Assembly (NCBI GenBank): GCA_016906335.1
Contig: JADEYG010000002.1
Coordinates: 879,001-943,000, forward strand
Source of the DNA: Novakomyces olei
Taxonomy: Eukaryota > Ascomycota > Novakomycetes > Novakomycetales > Novakomycetaceae
Direction of reading: 5' to 3'
Length of the DNA stretch: 64,000 bases
Every line of letters starts with the position of its first letter. Position 1 is the first letter of the stretch. The notes under the pieces were generated by a model. That model was not told the origin of the DNA. It saw only the letters and a program-made list of their open reading frames with translations, and did no database searches. A program made the translations under genes and the position numbers. Positions 15,149 to 23,381 of this stretch are shown here, piece by piece.

Positions 15149-15706
15149 TTATAAACAAAATATATGTAATAAGCCATACTCGTCATGTAATAGGTGGTTT
15201 ATCATTTGATCGTCCTCAGAAGCGGAAAAAATAGCGCTTGACTGGATTGTTGACAGCCGGTTATAGAATGTAAGCCAGGATTTTAGCTTCTCCGTGCTCA
15301 GAGTTTCGAATTCAGATAAGCAAAGTTTGACCTCGTGGCCGTCTAAATCAACAGGAAAACGCCCATCCCAGGTAGGCAGGAAAGCAATAACATCCTCGCC
15401 ATGCATTTTGCCAGCATTCGCACAGCGACGAATAGAGCATTCTTGACATAAATCTATCTGCTCTGAACGGGTCAGCAGAGACAACGCAAGATTGTTCATA
15501 CCTCTCAGCTCTTTTGCTATAGTCACGAGGCTAGAAGACGTAGCGTCCGCTATTTCAATTTGCTAGATGGTGTTAGATGAGATCTGAAAGGTGGAGTTCT
15601 TTACCGATTTCACAGCATCCTGCAGGCCTGACGAGGTAGGCAAAGAATTCGCCTCTGACTTGGTCGGGAGAGATTCAGCCTTGCTCGAATCGACACACTT
15701 GCTCAT
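15149..15706 (-). CDS. unrecognised 171-aa protein
   Basis: Two exons (complement 15605-15706 and 15149-15562) join in phase 0 across a 42-nt intron with TCTAACACC as branch point. The protein starts MSKCVDSSK, has a Ser/Thr-rich lead of about 50 residues, then a more ordered, probably helical region with a cysteine group (CQECSIRRC near residue 80) and a Trp-containing C-terminal half (LKSWLTFYNRLS). There is no membrane segment and no motif I can assign. The cysteines could bind a metal, but only three are close together. The gene lies 79 bp downstream of REX4 on the same strand, which does not by itself link their functions. The last residues (YGLLHIFCL) look less conserved, so an unseen 3' intron is possible. 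Confidence 0.6.
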
Positions 15707-15785
15707 TGTAGGAAACGCCGTTGAGGATTGTTGTGTATAACAAATCTCTGCGACTATTTGTATTCCCTATAATACACGTGATCTT

Positions 15786-16661
15786 TCACGTGATATTTTT
15801 GGCGAGCCCGGCTTCAAACTCATGTTTACGTTCCTTAAAGAGATCCATACACGCTCGGGCGTCCTCAATCTGTAATTAGCATTTGCGGCCGTGATTAAAA
15901 CGCAAAAACAACAAATATCAATCAAAAACAAAAACCGTACCGACGAATGCGTTCCTGCTTGTATTGTTCGTCCCAGCACTACGGTAGCCAATTTTTTTAA
16001 ACTGGGGCTCTTGCCCTTTGCGTATGCGCGGTAGCTTTTGAGCCTGCTCGTGTCGCGAGTCATTGATCTAGGATGTGATAGCAACAAAGCCTTCAAGTCA
16101 TTGTGAACAGAATGGCCAACCAACACTCTTCCCTTCAGTATGTCGGCCACCTGATTTTGTACAACGTCAAACGGCTTTGCTTCGCGTAACATAGAGGGAC
16201 TGATTCCACTCACCCACGTTCGAAAATCTACCACTTGCTCCTTGGGCAATACTATTTCATCCATCACCAGATTGCCATGGTAATTTACAATTGACACTCG
16301 TGCTAGAACAGACTCCTTTCCCTCGGGTCCAACGCCCACCATTTCACAGTCAATCGATACATACTTTCCAACTCTGAAGCCGTTAGCGGAGCTTACAAGA
16401 AATTCCTACTTTGCGTCCGGTGTTTTCGAAATTGTACTATTATTGGCGTTCTGTGAATCTTCTTGGGAAGTTTTACGCTTCTTTGGCTCAAGAGCAGGTT
16501 TTTGGGAACCCAATTTTCGTTTGAAAGATGGATTGGGTTTTGTCAAAGCGGTCACTTTGCGGGGGTCCGTCTCCGCTTTTACCCTCTGCCATTGTTAGCA
16601 TCGGCTATGGCCGTAACTGGACCAATACCTTTTGAAGCCTCTTCCAATTTTCGCTTGACAT
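15786..16661 (-). CDS. REX4: REX4/REXO4-type 3'-5' RNA exonuclease
   Basis: DEDDh-family exonuclease involved in pre-rRNA processing, expected in the nucleolus. Four exons (complement 16629-16661, 16410-16585, 15941-16373, 15786-15869) give 241 aa. The start [11 protein letters not shown] resembles the Asn-Trp start of Rex4 proteins; a basic linker follows. Exo motif I is [12 protein letters not shown]; Exo II is the [14 protein letters not shown] block; Exo III is split by the last intron ([13 protein letters not shown]), giving the histidine and aspartate of the DEDDh set. Introns are 43, 36 and 71 nt. The promoter, shared with the divergent TFIIS-domain gene, holds a cluster of telomere-like motifs, in line with telobox use at ribosome-biogenesis genes in other organisms (inference). 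Confidence 0.88.
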
Positions 16662-16785
16662 ATTCAAGGATTGTGGATGAGCGAGCAAATACAGCTAGAA
16701 TTATTTTTTATTATCCACTTCAATAGTTTAATGTTTGCTTTGCCAAAGCTTTACACAATATGTTACAGTGGAACCCAAACTTATA

Positions 16786-16824
16786 TTAGGTTTAGGGTTT
16801 GTCAGGGTTTGCTAGGGTTAGTTT
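16786..16824. promoter_or_regulatory. cluster of telomere-like motifs in the REX4/TFIIS-domain divergent promoter
   Basis: Four GGGTTT/GGGTTA-type units in about 36 bp (at 16788-16822), with units spaced about 10 bp apart. The 378-bp divergent promoter (16662-17039) holds nothing else that I recognise. Confidence 0.65.
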
Positions 16825-17039
16825 GGTAAATCTGGATTAGTTGATGCAAGAATACACACATAGATAGCCTACTTAGCCTATCTTAATATATTATCCGTCT
16901 TAGCACAATATACGTCCGGCGAGGAATAGTTTAAACCCTAGTTTCAAGAATCAACAGCGTATTATATTAATCAGCGCCAATGCGCTATTAGTAATGTTGT
17001 GTTTATACTGATCTACTATCGCACAGCATCAATCGCCAC

Positions 17040-17483
17040 ATGGACGTGCGCGCTCTAATAGCAAAGCAATTTGATAGCTGCTTAGCTGGCGTATCAGAGA
17101 GCGCGGACTTGGGCGACAATTCGCGCACAGTTGCGAGCGAAATCGAGCAGGTACTTTTCGAAAAATTTAAGGGAGACACTTCAAATGAGTATCGGCAGGC
17201 GGCGCGAACACATTTAAGTGGCCTTCGTGCCAACAAAGATCTATGCCAGCAGCTCTTATCGCGTCAGCTGGATGTATATAGCTTTGTAAATATGTCAGCT
17301 TTGGATATGTCTTCGCCTGAGCGCAGGGAGAAAGATGCACAGTTAAGGCGACGAGAAATGGAAAGGGTTTTACGTGATACGCAAGACGAAGCCGAAAATA
17401 TAAATCGCATAAAAGCAGGAGACGGCCGCTCTCGAGAAAAATGGGGAGTTGAAGGCAGTCATGCGGCAGTTGACGACTTTTAA
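17040..17483 (+). CDS. small protein with TFIIS central (TFS2M) domain only
   Basis: Single-exon 147-aa protein. Residues 1-95 match the three-helix central domain of TFIIS, the part that binds RNA polymerase II: an AKQFDSCL start, an SEIEQVLFEKF helix, EYRQAARTHLSGLRANKDLCQQLLSRQ in the middle, and SALDMSSPERR at the end. The rest is a charged helix (REMERVLRDTQDEAENINR) ending in VDDF. There is no N-terminal LW domain and no zinc ribbon: the RSADEP hairpin needed for transcript cleavage is absent and no in-phase 3' exon supplying it was found. It is therefore not a working TFIIS; it could be a polymerase-binding regulator. Upstream exons cannot be excluded, although ATG 17040 gives a complete domain. 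Confidence 0.7.
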   Translation: MDVRALIAKQFDSCLAGVSESADLGDNSRTVASEIEQVLFEKFKGDTSNEYRQAARTHLSGLRANKDLCQQLLSRQLDVYSFVNMSALDMSSPERREKDAQLRRREMERVLRDTQDEAENINRIKAGDGRSREKWGVEGSHAAVDDF

Positions 17484-17811
17484 GGGTGACCTTGGTCGGG
17501 GTTTGGATCTAGATCTCGCTCAAATACTGTGCGAGCTTTTTCTCTGTCAAAGCTTGAGACAGGATTGTGTGCAAATGTAAATAATCGGACAAGTGCAACC
17601 AAACAGATACTAAAGTGTATAGTGCGTACATAAATCGCTGAAGCGCCAAAAATATATCGCACTGACTGCAGTCACAGCGAACTTTTGGCGGCATATTATT
17701 TAAATAGATGTATATATCCAAATATTCATGTCCATTAGACATATGATCCAACTACGCCACTGTGCAACTCAAACCCTTAGCGATCTAAACACAAAAACAT
17801 CTTTCTCCCGC
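17484..17811. other. 3' spacer between convergent genes
   Basis: 328 bp between the stops of the TFIIS-domain gene and the REEP gene. Nothing beyond expected 3' UTRs seen. Confidence 0.5.
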
Positions 17812-18851
17812 TCAACTAAAAAACCAGCCACGTCTGCTTTGGGCCGGCAAAGCTGGCTTTGTACAAGCTTCATTCTTAACCACTTCAAATCCATCAATAG
17901 TTTCAGGTGACTTTCGGCCTGAGGCTAACGGCGCCTTGCCTAGCTCATTAGACGCCTTTTCCAGAGCACTTAATATCTCTGCGATTTCTGCACGGCGTTT
18001 TGCTATAAATTCTTGCTTTTCAGATACTGTTTTGTACTGTTCCGGAATAACGGCACCCGATAGCTGATACGATGAGGGCAGTTTTGACCAAACAAAGTAA
18101 TTTGCACTGATGAGCTTATCAACAACAGGGAGCCGGGATGAATTATTGGCCCACACATACCACCACGGCTGCGAAGCCTCGTCTGCATTGTCACTGCTGG
18201 GGTTGTCGCCAGTCTCCTTGCAAGAGTTAATAACAAAATTATAATACGGAAAGGCATACTTTTGAGAAGGCATTCTGAGAACTGACATGATCGAGAAGGC
18301 TTTTAAGCAAATCGATTAGAGCAGTGACGTGCAAGCGTTGTGCAAGTGCCTGTAGTTCGCCCATTGCAGAATCGAAATAATCCTGGTGCTCTGACAGTCT
18401 TGGGGAAAGATAGTCATCGTAAATTAACCGGAAGCCCTATTGAGCACTGTGTTAGAAAGGAACAAAATACCATCTTTTTGAGCGTAAATACCTCAGTTTG
18501 GGGGCAAACAAGCCAGACGTAAAACCCGGTACGCATAAAGTCGTAGAGCGGTAGCCTTAAAACTTGGTTAGACCGTCAGATCTTGATTTCGGTGTATGTA
18601 ATTCTCTATTTTGACGTAGGCAACGCACCATGATACAAGTATAGTGGTTATCGAATCAACGATAATCACTGTGCCAAACACCATCCAGTATTGGAGCCAA
18701 TAAACAACGAGATTGATATCATTGCGCTGTAGCGATTTGAAAGAAACGTACAGCGGCAAAACAGCGGAAGCGAACAGACTGGTACGTTAGCGCAAGCAGT
18801 CCGAATTTACAACGGCGGATACCGAATCAGCTTGAGTGCAAAAGAAAACAT
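17812..18851 (-). CDS. REEP/TB2-DP1-HVA22 family ER-shaping protein (Rop1/REEP1-4-like)
   Basis: Membrane protein of the tubular endoplasmic reticulum. Five exons (complement 18811-18851, 18629-18778, 18492-18555, 18260-18436, 17812-18216) give 278 aa. The TB2/DP1 domain is complete: LPLYVSFKSLQ, YWLQYWMVFGTVIIVDSI with hydrophobic hairpins, then LPLYDFMRTGFYVWLVCPQTE and LIYDDYLSPRLSEH. A long soluble tail follows, with a coiled stretch (SEKQEFIAKRRAEIAEIL) and a basic/aromatic end (RRGWFFS). The long tail and the short N-terminus before the first hairpin fit the REEP1-4/Rop1 group better than Yop1/REEP5. Intron 1 is only 32 nt (18779-18810); the second uses GTGCGT as donor. No promoter motif of the telomere-like type lies close upstream. 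Confidence 0.82.
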
Positions 18852-19744
18852 GATTAGCCTTGGTGCTGCGGAAAGCTGCGGCTAGATTTGAAATTTGCTT
18901 TGCCAAAGCACAAGTACCAAAGCTCTGGTATTCAACGTGCGATGGTCTATACTTGCACTGAATTGTTTGGGCCGCTAACGGTTGATCTTAACCCCGCGCC
19001 CAAGTACAGATAGGTTATGATCTATCATTGACTAGTGCAATAAATAATATACTGTGTGAGTAATATCACCAAGAGAACGATGATTTGATACGTGACCAAA
19101 AACAGAATTACTGGTATATTATTCCGAATAATTCTGTCGATGGGGACATTGGCGCCGCCATTGGCTCGACGACACTAATCGCCAGCTTTACGTAGAACGC
19201 GTTGAATGAACCAAAAAAATCATCTATTAATCTCGCGGACAAGAGTCACAAGGCTTATGTTGACTGTAGGATGCTGGCTGGCTCTATACAAATTTACTGT
19301 TATCCATTAAATACATCCAAGTCTACATTTACCGCTGCTCTTTACTGTCAAAATTATGGAAACATGTCACCGCGTCTTGGGTATATGATGTGAGCGCTAT
19401 AATTAAAGAAAAAAAGCGCAATTAAATAAAATGCAATGGGACAAATATCCAAACTCGAACAAACAAAAGAGAATGAATTGGAAAAGACCAATCCAAAATT
19501 TTGCGTACAGATGACAAGAAACATGCTATAGTCAAGTTCATCAACTGGCTGCTTCTCAGAATGGTAGACATAGCCTGCTTCGGCGTGACCACAAAGGTTA
19601 TTGCTGTGCTATCATTAATCTAGGGTTAGTTAGGGTTATGCAGGAGTATTTTAATAAATGGCAGCATTATTCAAACTATCTTATATTGAAAGCAATAATT
19701 ATAGTTATGCGCCTTGGCACATGAAGCAATGCACTTCGTGAACG
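18852..19744. other. divergent promoter region between REEP gene and TANGO2
   Basis: 893 bp without a supported gene; a 63-codon frame at 19202-19393 has no coding character. A telomere-like motif lies at 19621-19638, near TANGO2. Confidence 0.5.
19621..19638. promoter_or_regulatory. telomere-like promoter motif upstream of TANGO2
   Basis: TAGGGTTAGTTAGGGTTA, the 10-bp spaced form, about 107 bp before the TANGO2 ATG. Confidence 0.65.
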
Positions 19745-20651
19745 ATGTGTCTGGTGGCTGTGAGCTGCGAGCATCCCGAATATGCTCTTGTCATTATAGC
19801 AAATCGGGACGAGTTTTTTGATAGGCCAACTTTGGCCGCAGACTGGTGGGAAGACGCTCAATCTGTTTATGGTGGACGCGATTTGGCGCGTCAGGAGCAG
19901 GGCACGTGGCTCGGCATAACCGCCTCTGGGCGTATAGCGTACGTCAAAACATTGCTAATCTTACTATGTAAACAAAAGCATACTGACGTCAAGTATACTT
20001 ACTAATTACCGTGAGCCCGATATAATTGGAGCTGGGGACAGGTCCCGTGGACTTTTGCCCAGGCTTTTTCTCACATCCCATACTGAACCCGATGAATTTG
20101 CTCAGAAATTGTACGCCACGTTTGGTGAGGATAACGACCGCTCGCCTTTAAGCAGTTTTGGTGGATTCACACTTCTCTGCTGTCAGTTGAACGCTCGGCA
20201 ATTAGAACAGAAACAGCCATCTTTCTCTGTTTTATCAAATCGGCAGCAGCGCGGGGAACAATGTGGAGACATTTTTGCCGCAAAAGAACAAACTCGCTCT
20301 CTTAGCAACACAAAGTTTGGCTCACCGTGGCCAAAAACGGACCAGGCGACTCTTCTGCTTCGCAATTTGGTAACAATGTCGCCCTCACATAAAGACAAGG
20401 CTGCCTTAATATCTGATTGCTTTAGCATTCTTGATACACAGGCGCAACTTGCTAAATTGAGCATTGATACACTAAAAGACACAATTTTTGTGCCTTGTCA
20501 GGAGTTTAATGGCCGGTTGTATGGCACAAGGCAGCAAACTGTTATCCTTATTGATCGATCTGGGCATGTAACATTCGAGGAGCGTACACGCCATGGGCAC
20601 TCGGACCACATTGATACAAAACGCCAAACCTTTTCGTTCAAGTGTAGCTAG
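19745..20651 (+). CDS. TANGO2/NRDE-family protein
   Basis: Member of the conserved Asn-Arg-Asp-Glu (NRDE) family related to human TANGO2, linked to membrane trafficking and mitochondrial or haem/lipid homeostasis; the biochemical role is unsettled. Exons 19745-19938 and 19994-20651 give 283 aa (human TANGO2 has 276). It starts MCLVAVSCEHPEYALVI, followed by the hallmark ANRDEFFDRP and GGRDLARQEQGTWLGI. After the intron come LTNYREP and a later PSHKDKAALISDCFSIL block. The intron (55 nt) has TACTGACGTCAAG as branch point and acceptor. The C-terminus (GHVTFEERTRHG) matches the VxERT end of the family. The gene converges with eIF3L. Confidence 0.88.
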
Positions 20652-20968
20652 TGTAACTGGGTTTATAAAGGCTACGAGCTTTATGGCTGATGATAACTAT
20701 GAGCAATCATACATTGCATTGCCGAGATCGGCAATGGTAATGATTGATATTCGACCACATTTGGCCTGCGAAAACTATTTTAGCATTACCTTCGTCGTAA
20801 GACCAATCTTTACATAAAAGAATGCTCAAGATATAAAAGTGAAACTTTTGAAATTTGGATTAGTCAAATATATGAATACGCGCGGCAAGTACAAGCAGTG
20901 CAGTAGCAAAGCACTAAAGCACAAATGTAGTCAGCCCCAGTTTTCTATCGTGTACCAAATTGTCCCGA
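20652..20968. other. 3' spacer between convergent genes
   Basis: 317 bp between the stops of TANGO2 and eIF3L; no feature seen. Confidence 0.5.
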
Positions 20969-22700
20969 CTATGATTCAACAAGACTATCCTGCACGGAAT
21001 AGTATTTGAGAATATTACGGGAAAAGTACTCGCCAAATCGCCGTCCCGCCTTAGCTTCTGCCACGTGAACTATATCGTTGCGCAGAGCAATATCAAGCTC
21101 TGAAATGGTAGAAACTTCTCCATTTAAAATCGACCCTCCATTCCAACGCAACTGCCGTGATTTTTGCTTGAATACAATAAGCCGAGAACGTAACTCTTCC
21201 ACATCGACATTAAGAAACTCGGCTGCTTTTGCAAGAGAAACGGTGGAGTAGAGCCGCAGGTTAGATCTTAACAGAGGGACCGTCAAATGAGAACGTACAC
21301 TGCTAATGAATATACGTAAATGGTGTTGCTGCGGCTCAACAATAGGCATTCCACTATCATAGTCTGGAGGCAACGGTGAAATGAACTTGGGCGAGGAGTA
21401 ACCAAACAGCTCTTCAAACACAGGAATAGCATCATCAGCTGAAGCTGAACGTTGCATTTTGTTCAATTGCTGCCCATATTTTTCACGCATTTGCGAATGG
21501 ATAAGATCGTCCAAACGCGTCGGGGAAAGAGCGACACACATGGCCAACAGTGCGTACATTTGATCGCCCTTTTTCGCCACCTGATCGTACTGCACGTTAC
21601 GTTGGCGGTGACCACCTGTTCGTGCCACGTACAGCAAAATGTGAGAAAAGGCCTTTATGGCGTCGGCAAAGCGATTCATCATCATGTAAGCAAAGCCAAT
21701 ATAATAATAAGTGGTAAAATGGCAAGCCGTTACACGAGCAAACAAAGCCTTTTTATTGAGCTCAATATTGTCCATGGTTTTGAGGGCAAGAGTGAAATCA
21801 CCCAAAAGGCAATGGACACGTACAAGGCCAATAAGGCCAAAGTATCCCAACATTTTGTACAATGGCCGTGAACCGTATTCATCGGAAACGGTGGCAGCCG
21901 GGTCTTCACCAGCTTTAATGGCCGCCAATTGCTCATTCATCGAGCTCTTCTGAATCAGGGAATAAAGGACATTTAGTACACTGTAAGAGCTCCAAACTTG
22001 CGGTGTCTCCTTCAGCGCGGCCACTTCTTCAGCCGAAAGCTTGTTCACACGTGCCCGGTACATGCAAAACGACTGATATTGATAAATAAACTCGTCGCAA
22101 ATATCCCAGGCCCAATTTGTCGGCAATTCCAAATCAACTGGGCCGTCAGAATTAAGGATAAAATTGAACAGGTCACAGTAATTCTCGTAAGACTGGATAC
22201 GCTGCTCCAGGCTGGGCTGTAATCGGGCGTAAACGTGCCTAAAGTACAGTTCACGGTAGAGAATAAGGAAGTTTGGATCGTCGTTTACTAATGGCGCAAT
22301 AACCTCGGCTTCTGGCCACGGCGATTTAAGGTAGTACTTCTCCGTCAGCCGATTAAACTGTGTCTCGTAGCACCCGTGCAGCTCGTAAACGTTGTTGCTG
22401 AGCACAGCGTTGTGAAAGTACACAATAAAGCTGCGCACAGGCTCAGGCACCTCAACCTCCTGTCGCGTTAACTCGGATAATCAGGTACAGATTGAGTTTT
22501 ATCAATTAATTTTTCCTTTTTCTTTTCCCCTTTTCTTCTACTTTTTTTCCGGATTGCAATACCTGTTGTTGTGAGGCGTAGACAGCATTGGCTGCTATAG
22601 CGCCGTCGTCGAATACAGCATTGTTTTGTCCAGCGACAATGAGCTCGGCGGCCGCCTCGTCGTCGTCTACGAGGTACTCGAGATCGTTCACTGCCGCCAT
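20969..22700 (-). CDS. translation initiation factor 3 subunit L
   Basis: Component of the cytosolic eIF3 complex that brings mRNA and initiator tRNA to the 40S subunit. Two exons (complement 22563-22700 and 20969-22459) give 542 aa (human eIF3L has 564). The N-terminus is acidic (LEYLVDDDEAAAEL). The core has the eIF3L blocks VRSFIVYFHNAVLSNNVYEL, YENYCDLFNFIL, LPTNWAWDICDEFIYQ and a C-terminal PCI-like region (FISPLPPDYDSG onward). Saccharomyces lacks this subunit, so its presence argues against a Saccharomycetaceae genome. The intron acceptor follows GTTAACGCGACAG closely. Start ATG 22700 faces UTP12 across a 681-bp divergent promoter. Confidence 0.92.
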
Positions 22701-23381
22701 GATGGAAAATTTGAGTGAGCCTTGAAAATATTGTATGCGTAGTATAAGAGATAATAGTACGCACAAGACACGAGCCTATGCAAATAATATACAGGTTGTT
22801 TATGGATAACAATAATGCGATATAGATTCGCCTAATAATAGCACTATACACACAAAGGCACATAATGTTTAAATGAGAGATGGACACAAAGTATAGACAA
22901 ATATTTGAGCAGCGAGAATTATGGGAATAAACCTCGAGTTTCATAGTCGATTAATTAATAATAATAATCAATAATAATAATAATCAATTATTAAAATAAT
23001 TAATTAATCAATTGTATATTTATCCATCGTCACAGGTAAAAATTACGATTACTGCAAAGTACACGGACGATACGAGTATGATTGATTAGTATGCGAATAC
23101 TATCTCCAATAATACATATGAACGAATGACTAATCGCTGATCACATATAATTTATTTAATAAGAGGAGTGAAATTGAGATAGCTGTCGCTATAAGCAGGC
23201 ACAATACAGAATTAATAGAAAAATAGACAAAATAATCAAGAAAGAATTATAGAACAAACAACAAAGAACTGAATTAAGGAACAAGAATAAGGAAAAAGAA
23301 TAAAATAAAGAATAAAATAAAGAATATAAAAAAAGGAATAAAAAAAAAAAAGAATTAAAAAAAAATCTACCCTTTCAACTA
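22701..23381. other. divergent promoter between eIF3L and UTP12
   Basis: 681 bp, very AT-rich, with TAA/TAAT repeats around 22950-23010 and long A-rich runs at 23255-23368 immediately before the UTP12 start, typical of nucleosome-poor fungal promoters. No telomere-like motif seen. Confidence 0.5.

Noticed and set aside
18260-18288. ATG at 18288 as the start of a separate 158-aa gene
   Set aside because: A 43-nt intron (18217-18259) joins this frame in phase to the REEP gene, and the tail fits the end of that family.
19202-19393. 63-codon plus-strand frame upstream of TANGO2
   Set aside because: No family resemblance, no splice context and composition like the surrounding spacer.
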